A stretch of DNA of 64,000 bases from Brevibacillus thermoruber 423 (GTDB lineage Bacteria; Bacillota; Bacilli; Brevibacillales; Brevibacillaceae). The position numbers and the translations under genes are program-made. This document shows positions 8,553 to 15,848 of this stretch, one piece after another; position 1 is the stretch's first letter, and each line of letters begins with the position of its first letter. Location of the stretch: contig NZ_ATNE01000001.1 of assembly GCF_000454065.1 (NCBI RefSeq), positions 684,501 through 748,500 of the forward strand, read 5' to 3'. The notes under the pieces were generated by a model that ran no database searches, had not been told where the DNA came from, and saw nothing but the letters and a program-made list of their open reading frames with translations.

Positions 8553-9023
8553 TTACCGGTTCAGGGAAAAGATCAGTTTGCGTCCGTCCTTGTCCACTTT
8601 CACCTGCGGCAGGTGCTTCAACGCTTTTTGGATGCCGATATACGGACTGGCGAACTCCACGCCGTGCCGCTTTTTCAGCTCGCTGCACAGATCCATCAGC
8701 GTCAGCGGCGCCGACGCCTCCCGCAAGATGGCTTCCACCTGTTCGGCCACGGCCGCGTAATCGTGACGGGTATGCGTCTTTCTGCTCCGCAAATGCTCCA
8801 GCACTTCCGTCGGCATCTCCTCGGCCGCGGACGCCTCCACGTCTGCGTTCTGGCGGGCGCCTTCACGCTCGTCCAGCTCCCTGATCCGGGCCAACAGTTC
8901 CTTGATGTCCAATCCCAATTGCTTGTCCTGATCCACGTACTGTCGCCGCAGTGCGGCACGCTGTTCCAACAACCCCTGCAGCGTCATGTGCAAGGCTTTG
9001 CGTTCATCAAAAATAGACGCCAT
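8553..9023 (-). CDS. Rok-like winged-helix DNA-binding protein
   Basis: The 156 residues divide into three parts. First is a predicted coiled coil (residues 1-55, starting MASIFDERKALHMTLQGLLE), then a polar linker, then a C-terminal winged helix (about residues 90-156). This mirrors Bacillus subtilis Rok, whose N-terminus (MFNEREALRLRLEQL) oligomerises and whose C-terminal wing binds AT-rich DNA to silence foreign genes. Similarity is by layout and short patches such as ELKKRHGVEF versus ELQKEIEKESGLE. If correct, its targets could include the AT-rich island at 35-46 kb. A helicase-associated HARE-type domain is an alternative reading. Confidence 0.6.
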   Translation of the reverse strand: MASIFDERKALHMTLQGLLEQRAALRRQYVDQDKQLGLDIKELLARIRELDEREGARQNADVEASAAEEMPTEVLEHLRSRKTHTRHDYAAVAEQVEAILREASAPLTLMDLCSELKKRHGVEFASPYIGIQKALKHLPQVKVDKDGRKLIFSLNR

Positions 9024-9110
9024 CCCCGTTCCCCTTTTTCATATTAGTCTCTCTATTCATTATCATAATGGAAATTTGACTACTTGAAAATTGGAGATTT
9101 CCCTTTCTTG

Positions 9111-9829
9111 TCATTCCCCTCCCTTACTCAGCTTCACCGTTTTCGTTTGCCCGCACCACTCCACCTTGCCGCAGACGGCCTCGGCCACGGCCCGAACCGG
9201 CAGCCAGGATACGCCGCTGCGGAGGCAGCCCTGCACGCTGAGGCGCTTTCCGTTTATCTCAATGGAAACCGTGTCCACAGGTTTTTGTTCGAGGTGTGGA
9301 TGTTCGGTGACGACTGTTTTTTGAACGTCATCCTTGAACTTCGCCCAGGCTTGCGCGGCCGACATGCCGAGATACTGCCTGGCCTTTTCGTCGGAAACAA
9401 AAAAAGCCGGGCAGTTTTTCCCGGTGATGTCGTAGTGGCGCCACAGCCTGTCCACTCCCCAGCCGTGTCGTTTCAGGACATCGGCGGCCAGTTCCACGGT
9501 CCGGCGGTACGTCTTGCGAAAATCGCCGTCCGCGTTGACGCACATCTCAATGCCGAGCGTCGCGTTGTTGGGATAGGATCCCAGCACAGCCACGGCCTTG
9601 GCGACGTGATAGCCATCTCGTCTTCGGGGATGCAGCGGACGATTTGAGTGTCGTCCACGATGTAATGAGCGCTGGCCTGGGTGGTGGGCCTGTTGAAGTA
9701 TTGGCGGTTGGCGGTGGCGTCCGCCCCCTTTCCCTCGTTGGCCGTCCAGTGGATTACCAGCCCTTTGGGCGTGATCCTGACGCCGGGGGCGGCCCGCTTG
9801 TTGGTGAGCAGCATCTCGCGTATCTCCAT
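9111..9829 (-). pseudogene. N-acetylmuramoyl-L-alanine amidase (Amidase_2) with a frameshift
   Basis: Two overlapping frames together give one phage-type endolysin. The first (from 9829) has MEIREMLLTNKRAAPGVRIT, VIHWTANEG and SAHYIVDD, carrying the zinc-binding histidines. The second (to 9111) continues YHVAKAVAVLGSYPNNATLG, IEMCVNADGDF and RHYDITGKNCP. It ends in a stalk-type domain (SWLPVRAVAEAVCG). The frames join at about 9606, where one base appears missing after GAGATGGC. This is either a true loss-of-function mutation or a sequencing error. The start lies just past the holin stop, a typical holin-endolysin cassette. Confidence 0.85.
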
Positions 9830-9830
9830 C

Positions 9831-10025
9831 TCACTCCCCCACCTTGTCCTTGATTTCCCGCAGTTCGCAGATGATCAGATCGTACTTGTCGCTGAACTTG
9901 TCCAGCAGGTCCTGCAGCCGGGTTTCCCGCTCGCGGTTGGCTTTCATCACGTAGAACAACAGCCAAACAAAAAGAGCCGCAAACGGCCCCTGCTGGATCA
10001 GCGAGTCAAAGACGGTTTGTTCCAT
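9831..10025 (-). CDS. UviB/BhlA-type small holin
   Basis: This 64-residue protein has one N-terminal membrane helix (PFAALFVWLLFYVMK). A charged amphipathic tail follows (ANRERETRLQDLLDKFSDKY). This is the shape and sequence style of the BhlA/UviB holin family. Such proteins assemble in the membrane and release or activate endolysin. The ATG at 10025 follows GGAAGGAGGAG; a longer frame upstream lacks a ribosome binding site. It sits immediately before the amidase gene. Confidence 0.85.
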   Translation of the reverse strand: MEQTVFDSLIQQGPFAALFVWLLFYVMKANRERETRLQDLLDKFSDKYDLIICELREIKDKVGE

Positions 10026-10136
10026 GGCGCTCTCCTCCTTCCTTGACAGGTTGCGCCTGCACGTTCGCGCTTCACTTCTATAGGAAAACATCACGGCCCA
10101 ATAACAACCGGGGACTTCCCTTTTTCTTCCAAACAG

Positions 10137-10160
10137 AAAAGAGCCTTTCGAGGGCTCTTT
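10137..10160. terminator. Hairpin AAAGAGCC/GGCTCTTT
   Basis: A perfect eight-base stem AAAGAGCC with GGCTCTTT around a six-base loop lies upstream of the holin gene and ahead of the plus-strand gene at 10275. It may isolate the divergent units or act as a leader terminator. Confidence 0.55.
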
Positions 10161-10274
10161 CGATGCATGTTTTTTGCGCGAAGCAGAAACATTACCGGAT
10201 GCAGGAACGTCTCTTTTTTGGAAAGGATTGCAAGCGTCGTCTACCATATATGGATCGAGGTGCGAAAACCAAAG

Positions 10275-10727
10275 ATGCTCGTACAGATTGTCGCTGCGCT
10301 ATGTGTAGTGGTAAGTGGTCTCTATTCCCCCGAGTCTCCGGAAACAGGAGCGGACGAACCGGCTGCCTCCCAAGAAAAGGCCGCTTCCGAAATCGTCATT
10401 CTGTCCCCTCAAGAACTGAGCGTATTCAAACTGCCGATTCCCGATAACCAAATCACCGTTGCGGGTAAAATCGACGGTTACGTGCAACCGGGTAAAACGC
10501 TTCAAATCGGATTGTATGGCGGTCAGGAGAATTACAAGCAGCATATGATGTACGCGTTTGACTATCCTGTCAATCCTGACGGTACCTTTACCGTCCATTT
10601 TCCCGTGGGAAGGTTGGTCCCCTTTCCGAATGCCAAACCGGATCACTATACGCTGGAATTGACATATCCGCATGCGCCAACCAAAACGGTGACTGTTGTC
10701 ATCCAAAAACAAACAGCCTCCGACTAG
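10275..10727 (+). CDS. Putative secreted protein, unidentified
   Basis: From the ATG at 10275 the frame encodes 150 residues. A hydrophobic leader (MLVQIVAALCVVVSGLYS) precedes a polar stretch and a beta-rich domain (residues 45-150). The domain contains AGKIDGYVQPGKTLQIGLYG and NPDGTFTVHFPVGRLVPFP and resembles an immunoglobulin-like or carboxypeptidase-regulatory fold. I chose this start because GAGGTG lies about 14 bases upstream and because it gives a signal peptide; an earlier in-frame ATG is at 10167. No lipobox is visible. I do not recognise the family. Its position inside the lysis island may be coincidental. Confidence 0.6.
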   Translation: MLVQIVAALCVVVSGLYSPESPETGADEPAASQEKAASEIVILSPQELSVFKLPIPDNQITVAGKIDGYVQPGKTLQIGLYGGQENYKQHMMYAFDYPVNPDGTFTVHFPVGRLVPFPNAKPDHYTLELTYPHAPTKTVTVVIQKQTASD

Positions 10728-10844
10728 CTACGTGCAATGAAACACATTCCGCCAGAAAAGCGGCAGAGGGAAACCCTGCGGGTCAACGGCGTACCATTGA
10801 ACGCAGGCTTCTCATCTTCTCCCCTCCATTTCGTGAGGAGAAAA

Positions 10845-10872
10845 GCCGGGAAACATCAGTTCCCGGCCTTGC
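10845..10872 (-). terminator. Terminator of the lytic transglycosylase gene
   Basis: GCCGGGAA (10845-10852) pairs with TTCCCGGC (10860-10867), and on the minus strand GGCTTTTC follows. It lies just downstream of the gene ending at 10880. Confidence 0.7.
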
Positions 10873-10879
10873 GTTTTCC

Positions 10880-11536
10880 TTACGGCCCAAAACAAACCGT
10901 CGTGTAGACGGGTAGAGCCCCGCTCGGTGCTTCTTGCAAATCACCGAAGTAAAACGAACTGGCCTGACCCGTATTGGGATTGATCCACCACGGGCTGTAA
11001 GCGGAAGCGAGCTTGTAAGCCGCTTCACCATAGCCGGACGCCTTGGTGGGAACGGGCCAGTTGCCGCAGCCGCTGCCGTACGGTGCAATGGAGCCCGAGT
11101 ATCCGCACATGGCCCCGTTCCATCCCGTCGCGCTCAGTTTGAAACTGCTCGTTTTGGTCGTCATGGCTTTCAGGTATTGGGCGAGAATGTTGAACGATAC
11201 CTGTACGGCGGTGGTCGTGTCCTTCACGATGTTCCCCTTGCCAATAAGGTCGTTCAACGTATACGATGTGCCGTGGGCGCAATTATACGCGTTCAAGTGA
11301 TCGCTGCCGATTTGCACAATGCCATACGTCGAACCGGTCGGATCAATGGCTGTCGGGTTACCGTTGGTTTCGACAGAGGCGAGCGCCAAAAGAGTGGCCG
11401 GGTTCATGCCGTAAGCTTTCCCCGCCGCATTCGCCTGCGGCAGCCATTTTTGGATGGCGGACGACGTGATGTTGTATAAGGTGCGGGAACCGTATTTCGC
11501 GCAGTCGAACGGTCCGCATGATTGCAAACTTCCCAT
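10880..11536 (-). CDS. Lytic transglycosylase (SLT-type) domain protein
   Basis: The 218-residue product has the Slt goose-lysozyme-like core. ATLLALASVETNGNPTAI carries the catalytic glutamate (E of VETNGNP) near residue 61. STYGIVQIGSDHLNAYN and a C-terminal SGYGEAAYKLASAY follow. It cleaves peptidoglycan glycan strands. No signal peptide is present, as expected for a phage-tail or holin-released enzyme. I start at the second methionine because GGGGGATCTGGAA precedes it with good spacing. It lies on the same strand as, and between, the split sigma genes and the holin/amidase pair. Confidence 0.8.
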   Translation of the reverse strand: MGSLQSCGPFDCAKYGSRTLYNITSSAIQKWLPQANAAGKAYGMNPATLLALASVETNGNPTAIDPTGSTYGIVQIGSDHLNAYNCAHGTSYTLNDLIGKGNIVKDTTTAVQVSFNILAQYLKAMTTKTSSFKLSATGWNGAMCGYSGSIAPYGSGCGNWPVPTKASGYGEAAYKLASAYSPWWINPNTGQASSFYFGDLQEAPSGALPVYTTVCFGP

Positions 11537-11851
11537 TTCCAGATCCCCCATTCAGTTCAGATGGATGGAGGAGAAAACAAAAGGGATACAGGGTAGACGA
11601 GGCCTATCCCCAGCCTCTCTGCCTGTTTTGTTTTCCCCTTCACTCTGGAAGGAAAAAACACGTACAAACCAACAACCGCCATGCAACCGAAAAAAGAAAG
11701 AACCGACTCTCCTGCAGCCGGTTCTTTCTTGGGAAATGGGCTTTTTAAGCAGCCTTTTTCCGACAGGCTTGTCCGCCGTCCATACTCGGATCGGTCAGAC
11801 TTATGACGTATACCGGAAGATCAAAACCGAGCTGTCCGAGCATCCGTACGG
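11537..11851. other. Intergenic region with one strong hairpin
   Basis: A terminator-like stem, GAAAGAACCG (11696-11705) with CGGTTCTTTC (11719-11728), lies between the split sigma operon and the transglycosylase gene. It separates the two transcription units. No convincing gene is seen in the rest of the interval. Confidence 0.6.
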
Positions 11852-12070
11852 TCAGTCTCCCTCGCGGATAAACGCGATAAACTGCGCCTTGATCTCCTGG
11901 ATGCTGTCTTCTTTCGGCATTTTGATAAACCTGGCGAGCGCGTGAATCTCCGGCTCAAACCATTCCAACAGCTGGAGCAGCGCCTCGTTGTTCCCTTTTC
12001 TGGCCTCGTCCATCATCCGCTCAAATGCTGCAGACACGTGCGAAGCTGGTGCAGCGCTTTCGTTTTGCAT
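11852..12070 (-). CDS. Sigma region-2-like subunit (RsoA / HTH_16 type)
   Basis: This 72-residue protein contains NNEALLQLLEWFEPEIHALA and KEDSIQEIKAQFIAFIRE. These match the conserved-region-2-like small proteins such as B. subtilis RsoA and Tn916 ORF8. Such proteins supply the core-binding and -10 recognition part of a two-subunit sigma factor. The ATG at 12070 follows AGGGGGTG by five bases. It overlaps the end of the upstream sigma-4-like gene by 58 bases, so the two are translationally coupled. Confidence 0.7.
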   Translation of the reverse strand: MQNESAAPASHVSAAFERMMDEARKGNNEALLQLLEWFEPEIHALARFIKMPKEDSIQEIKAQFIAFIREGD

Positions 12071-12360
12071 TTGTGCACCCCCTGTTGCGTCATGGACAAC
12101 TCGCGAGCCGTTTCCTTTTCGGTATACCCGTGCAGGATCACGCGTTGAACGACCCACCTTCCCTTGTCCGACGAAATCTCCGCCAACATCTCCCGGACGT
12201 ACAACGCGGACAAGTCATGTTCCACGGAAGCCAGGGTCACAACGCGTTCGGCGCCCAGGCATTCTCGCTTTCTGTACTTCTTGGCCTGATATTGGATGCG
12301 CCAAGCGATCCGGCGCAGCACCTTGCGGCATTCTTCCTCCGTCAACGGCCACTGTTTCAA
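12013..12360 (-). CDS. Sigma region-4-like subunit (SigO / Tn916 ORF7 type)
   Basis: This 115-residue protein ends in a sigma-4 helix-turn-helix: GYTEKETARELSMTQQGVHK, then KTKALHQLRTCL. The N-terminal part is shorter than a full sigma-70 and has no region 2. I chose the TTG at 12360 because GGGGGAGG lies six bases upstream; frames further upstream run through the promoter. With the following RsoA-like gene it would form a split sigma factor, in the same gene order as sigO-rsoA. A LexA box lies about 75 bases upstream. Confidence 0.7.
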   Translation of the reverse strand: MKQWPLTEEECRKVLRRIAWRIQYQAKKYRKRECLGAERVVTLASVEHDLSALYVREMLAEISSDKGRWVVQRVILHGYTEKETARELSMTQQGVHKCKTKALHQLRTCLQHLSG

Positions 12361-12432
12361 CGGAACCCTCCCCCTTTGCACCAATCCTTTCACATTAGTA
12401 GGAAAAATATGGATAACTGCAACAACCAAACA

Positions 12433-12446
12433 AGAACATATGTTCC
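12433..12446. promoter_or_regulatory. LexA (DinR) box upstream of the split sigma operon
   Basis: AGAACATATGTTCC contains the perfect palindrome GAACATATGTTC (12434-12445). It matches the Bacillus LexA consensus CGAACRNRYGTTYC except for the first base. It lies in the promoter region of the minus-strand sigma genes. Confidence 0.7.
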
Positions 12447-12475
12447 TAGATTTAGAAGACATTCACATCATATAG

Positions 12476-12563
12476 TACAAGAGTCTTGTATGTCAACGTA
12501 AAAGTACAAAATTTTTATATCATGTTTCCTATTTATCTCCATTTGTGTACAATATATTTGTAC
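12476..12563. promoter_or_regulatory. Operator cluster of the XRE repressor
   Basis: Two palindromes share TACAA/TTGTA half sites: TACAAGAGTCTTGTA (12476-12490) and GTACAATATATTTGTAC (12547-12563). A further half site TACAAA starts at 12505. The second overlaps a TACAAT -10 element in front of the xre gene. This is the layout of a phage-type repressor controlling both its own gene and the divergent sigma operon. Confidence 0.6.
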
Positions 12564-12591
12564 CTAACTTACAGGAAGGAATGGATGGTCC

Positions 12592-13038
12592 ATGCTGTCC
12601 CAGCGCTTGCGAACGGCCCGCAGGGCTAAAGGACTGACGCAGGAAGAACTGGCGGAAAAGGTCCGGACGACCAAGGGAACGATCAGCAACTACGAAAACA
12701 ATCACAGCTCGCCGCCCAATGACATGCTGACCCAGTTGGCGGACGTTCTGAACGTCTCGACGGACTGGCTGCTCGGGCGAGTGGACGAGCCGCTTCCCCC
12801 TTCCGCCGCAGACGACCGGAGGCGCGAGCGGACACTGGACGAGCTGCTTCAGGAAAAAATCGACGATCCTGACGACTACTATTTTCTCGACGGGTATTTG
12901 GAAGCGTCCGAAGAAGAGAAAAAAGAGATTCGCCGATACTGGTACGATTTGAAAAAGCAAATGAAGCCCCATCATGTAAAAGAAAGCCGTTCTCCTTCCC
13001 TGTACGCCATCACGGAGGAGATCAAAAAGGAAAAGTAG
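12592..13038 (+). CDS. XRE-family transcriptional repressor
   Basis: The 148-residue protein starts with a classic Cro/C1 helix-turn-helix: LRTARRAKGLTQEELAEKVR and TTKGTISNYENNHSSPPNDM. DWLLGRVDEP ends the domain near residue 66. The C-terminal half is acidic and charged and could mediate dimerisation or be the target of the ImmA-type protease encoded next. Palindromic operators lie directly upstream. Start: AGGAAGG, then nine bases to the ATG. Confidence 0.9.
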   Translation: MLSQRLRTARRAKGLTQEELAEKVRTTKGTISNYENNHSSPPNDMLTQLADVLNVSTDWLLGRVDEPLPPSAADDRRRERTLDELLQEKIDDPDDYYFLDGYLEASEEEKKEIRRYWYDLKKQMKPHHVKESRSPSLYAITEEIKKEK

Positions 13039-13071
13039 CCCCGTGACGGGGCATTCTTTCCGTCCACAAAA

Positions 13072-13085
13072 CGAACATATGTTCC
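13072..13085. promoter_or_regulatory. LexA (DinR) box upstream of immA-like gene
   Basis: CGAACATATGTTCC fits the Bacillus LexA consensus CGAACRNRYGTTYC at every position. It lies in the 64-base gap between the XRE gene and the protease gene, 17 bases before the latter's ATG. The short hairpin GCCCCGTGACGGGGC (about 13038-13052) just upstream may terminate the xre transcript. Confidence 0.75.
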
Positions 13086-13102
13086 GTATCAAGGAGGTTC
13101 CC

Positions 13103-13624
13103 ATGCACTCCCTCGTATCCGATATCTGCCAGCCGCAGACGTGGCTGGAATCACGTGTCTACCTGCTGCTGCGGCACCACGGAATCCAGCGTCCCGAGCA
13201 GATCCGCCTGACCGATCTGTGCGCCAGCTACGGCATCGAGCTGCGCAGCATCCGCGGGCGGAGCCGCGCCCACCGGCATCCGGCGGAAGCCGGCCGCTTC
13301 GTGATCGCCGTCGACGAGCGGCTGGACGAGCCCGCGCGGCGGGTCAAAATCGCCCACGAGCTGGGACATCTGCTGCTGCACGAGGGCGTCCAGCCGCTGG
13401 GCAGCGACCTGATGATTGACTGGCAGGAGGCCCAGGCCAATCACTTCGCCGAACACCTGCTGATGCCGTACTACATGTTCACCGCGCTGATCGGGCATTG
13501 CACCCGGTTTGAAGCGCCCTTCTACCTGGCCCGGACGTTCCGCGTGCCGCTCGACTTTGCCCACAAGCGGTTTGACCGTTTTCTCAACAGACTGTACGCC
13601 AAAGGGTATCCCGTTGCGTGGTGA
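13103..13624 (+). CDS. ImmA/IrrE-family metalloprotease
   Basis: The 173-residue protein carries the zinc site HELGHLLLHEG near residues 88-98 and a downstream EAQANHFAEHLLMP that supplies the third metal ligand. This is the ImmA (COG2856) pattern. ImmA proteases cleave an XRE repressor to induce integrative elements and prophages after DNA damage. The ATG follows AAGGAGG by six bases. A LexA box sits immediately upstream, the XRE partner precedes it and an S24-like gene follows. Confidence 0.9.
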   Translation: MHSLVSDICQPQTWLESRVYLLLRHHGIQRPEQIRLTDLCASYGIELRSIRGRSRAHRHPAEAGRFVIAVDERLDEPARRVKIAHELGHLLLHEGVQPLGSDLMIDWQEAQANHFAEHLLMPYYMFTALIGHCTRFEAPFYLARTFRVPLDFAHKRFDRFLNRLYAKGYPVAW

Positions 13625-13641
13625 CGAGAGGAGGATGTGGA

Positions 13642-14079
13642 ATGAAGCGTGTGTTTATCGCCGGCGATGCCTACAGCACCCGTTTCTTTGAGCTGCCGCT
13701 GGAGGATGAGGAGCTTTCCCTGATGCCGTATTTGCATGCGGCCAGCTACCACATGGCCCGTTTCGCCTTGATCATGCGGGACGGCGGGCTTGCAAACATC
13801 GGGATCCGGGCGGGGGACGCCCTGCTGATCGCCGACTTTTCTCTGGAGCCGGTGCGGGGCAGGCCTGTCCTGGTGAGGCAGGAGGGGCAGTACATCGTAC
13901 GGATTGCCGCCGACGTCAATCCGGTGGAGTGCGTGTTTGCCGCCGCCAAGGAGGGAGTCGCGCCGCTCGTCCTGCCGTCGGAAAACATCCGCATCGTCGG
14001 CGTCGTCTCCGGCATCATCTCTCCGCCGTACGAGACAGGGCGGATTGGGGACGGGGATGCGGGAGAGGCGCTGTTTTGA
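13642..14079 (+). CDS. S24/UmuD-LexA-fold protein lacking the catalytic dyad
   Basis: The last 90 of 145 residues align by eye with the UmuD/LexA C-terminal domain: NIGIRAGDALLIADFSLEPV, RGRPVLVRQEGQYIVRIAAD and ENIRIVGVVSGII. In UmuD the nucleophile lies in GDSM and the lysine in TVKKL. Here the corresponding places read DGGL and IVRIA, so both catalytic residues are absent. The first 50 residues are unlike LexA and have no DNA-binding helix-turn-helix that I can see. It is probably a non-proteolytic partner or decoy. RBS GAGGAGGATG; the ATG follows 17 bases after the immA stop. Confidence 0.6.
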   Translation: MKRVFIAGDAYSTRFFELPLEDEELSLMPYLHAASYHMARFALIMRDGGLANIGIRAGDALLIADFSLEPVRGRPVLVRQEGQYIVRIAADVNPVECVFAAAKEGVAPLVLPSENIRIVGVVSGIISPPYETGRIGDGDAGEALF

Positions 14080-14817
14080 TCAACGCGGCAGCCTTCTGAG
14101 CCAGCCATCCAGGATGGAGGCTGTCTGCTGCCACTGATCATGCGGCAGGATGGCGGCAGGGTAGTCCCCTCTCTGCGGACCGTAGCTGCCAAACTGGGTG
14201 TGGTTTCCCCCCTCGATGGTGATGTAGGCCGTGTCGGCCGGCAGAAATTGAGCGGCCTGCTCCCATTTCTCCCTGTCCACGATGCCGTCGCGCGAACCGA
14301 TGAGCGACAGCACGGGCAGATTGGCATGGCGCACGTTTCCCTGCTTGTCGGGGTACGCCGCGAGCAGAAAGAGACCGCTCACCTGGCCGGGATGGCTGGC
14401 CGCATAGCGCGCAGCCATTGTGCCGCCAAGCGAATGGCCGCCGATGACAAACGCTTCGCCGGGATAGGCGGCCAACACCCGATCCGCCCGGTCGACACCG
14501 GCGACGGCCAGGTAAAACGGCATCTTGACGATTACGGTCCGCCGTCCGGACGCGGCCAACGCCCTCGCCAGCGGCGCGTAGCTTTCCGGCGCGATCAACC
14601 CGCCGGGGTACAAGATGATGCCGGGCGGCCTCACCTCGCTCCCTTCAAACACGATCAAACCGTGCTTCTTCGCAACCGACACGCCTTCCCCGTCCCGCAT
14701 GGCGCGAATCGCGGCGCTGTCCGCCTCGTACGGCTGAAAATACCACGCGGCAGCCGCAGCCGGCAGCACAACCGCCGCGGCGAGAACCAATCCCCAACGC
14801 TTTATCCTCCTGGTCAC
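14080..14817 (-). CDS. Alpha/beta hydrolase, membrane-anchored or secreted
   Basis: From a GTG at 14817 (GAGGG, six bases) the protein has 245 residues. It starts with a basic, hydrophobic anchor (RRIKRWGLVLAAAVVLPAAA). The hydrolase core shows the nucleophile elbow GGHSLGGTMAARYA, the acid loop GSRDGIVD and the histidine in EGGNHTQFGSYG. These form a complete Ser-Asp-His triad in the dienelactone-hydrolase/YqiA-like branch. Its substrate is unknown. The stop codons of this gene and the convergent S24-like gene abut within TGATCA. Confidence 0.8.
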   Translation of the reverse strand: MTRRIKRWGLVLAAAVVLPAAAAAWYFQPYEADSAAIRAMRDGEGVSVAKKHGLIVFEGSEVRPPGIILYPGGLIAPESYAPLARALAASGRRTVIVKMPFYLAVAGVDRADRVLAAYPGEAFVIGGHSLGGTMAARYAASHPGQVSGLFLLAAYPDKQGNVRHANLPVLSLIGSRDGIVDREKWEQAAQFLPADTAYITIEGGNHTQFGSYGPQRGDYPAAILPHDQWQQTASILDGWLRRLPR

Positions 14818-14954
14818 ATGCGTCCCTCGTTTCGCTGTATGAGTTTTCCTTGTCAGGTAGTATGTCGCAATCACCGCGTCCGTCTGCATCACGGATCATT
14901 TTCATTGACAACGTACTCGAAAAAAATTAAGATGAATTCAGACAATATAAAAAA

Positions 14955-14980
14955 GGAACAATGTTCCGTAATGAAGAACA
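14955..14980. promoter_or_regulatory. IclR operator upstream of its own gene
   Basis: GGAACAATGTTCC (14955-14967), followed by GTAATGAAGAACA, forms two overlapping inverted repeats. An almost identical 26-base element lies in front of the transporter operon at 15799. This suggests that the IclR regulator binds both. Confidence 0.65.
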
Positions 14981-15001
14981 ACACCGACAAGGAGGTGTAA
15001 A

Positions 15002-15781
15002 ATGGAAAAAACTGTACGCGATGCCTCTTCGGTTCAGTCCGTTGACAGGGCGCTGTACATCCTGGACTTGTTGAAGGAACATAACGACGGCTTGGGCATT
15101 ACGGAACTGGCCCACCGCATGGATGTGGCAAAAAGTACGGTTCACCGTCTGCTGACCTCTCTGAAAAACCAGGGATACGTCAGGCAGGATCCGCTTACGG
15201 AACGATATCTGCTGGGATTGAAGCTGATCGAGTTGGGATCGATCGTGACGCAATCCCTGGAAATCCGCACGATCGCCAAGCCAATCTTGAACCAGTTGGT
15301 GCAGGAAACGGGGGAAACCTCCCATCTGGTAATCCTGGAGGACGGAGAAGTCGTCTATATTGAGAAAATTGAAAGCCCTTACACCATTCGCATGTACTCG
15401 TTGATCGGCAAACGGGCACCGGTTCACTGCACCGGCGTCGGCAAGGCGATCATCGCCTACCTCCCGGAGGAGCAGGTACGGCGCATCGCCGCCCAGCGCG
15501 GACTGAAAAAGTTCACGGAGAATACAATCACGTCCCTGGATGACCTGCTCGTCCATCTGCAGGAGATCAAGGCCAACGGCTACTCCCTCGACAGGGAAGA
15601 GCATGAACCTGGCATCTGCTGCGTTGCCGCCCCCATTCTCAATCACAACGGGGAAGCCGTGGCTGGGGTGAGCGTATCCGGCCCGACGATGCGGATGAAC
15701 GAAGAGAAGCTGGCGTTTTGCAAGGATCGTGTTGTTTTTTACGCTCGGGAAATTTCCAGACACCTTGGATACCGAGGGTAA
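15002..15781 (+). CDS. IclR-family regulator of the sugar-acid operon
   Basis: The 259-residue protein has the IclR winged helix at the N-terminus (SVDRALYILDLLKEHNDGLG, AKSTVHRLLTSLKNQGYV). The effector domain ends with CCVAAPILNHNGEAVAGVSVSG. KdgR-type IclR proteins sense 2-keto-3-deoxygluconate or related acids. The following operon encodes KDG kinase and KDPG aldolase, so a keto-deoxy sugar acid is the likely effector (inference). Start: GGAGGTG, then the ATG. Operators flank the gene on both sides. Confidence 0.9.
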   Translation: MEKTVRDASSVQSVDRALYILDLLKEHNDGLGITELAHRMDVAKSTVHRLLTSLKNQGYVRQDPLTERYLLGLKLIELGSIVTQSLEIRTIAKPILNQLVQETGETSHLVILEDGEVVYIEKIESPYTIRMYSLIGKRAPVHCTGVGKAIIAYLPEEQVRRIAAQRGLKKFTENTITSLDDLLVHLQEIKANGYSLDREEHEPGICCVAAPILNHNGEAVAGVSVSGPTMRMNEEKLAFCKDRVVFYAREISRHLGYRG

Positions 15782-15798
15782 TTTTTTCAGCATGTTAC

Positions 15799-15824
15799 GG
15801 AACGATGTTCCTTAATGAGGAACA
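15799..15824. promoter_or_regulatory. Second copy of the IclR operator, upstream of tctC
   Basis: GGAACGATGTTCC (15799-15811) plus TTAATGAGGAACA repeats the element at 14955 with four differences in 26 positions. It lies about 38 bases before the tctC start. Confidence 0.65.
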
Positions 15825-15848
15825 AAAAACGAAATGGAGGATGACAAT

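Noticed and set aside
14955..14967. LexA box GGAACAATGTTCC
   Set aside because: The GAAC/GTTC halves are separated by three bases, not four, and the site recurs before tctC, so an IclR operator is the better explanation.
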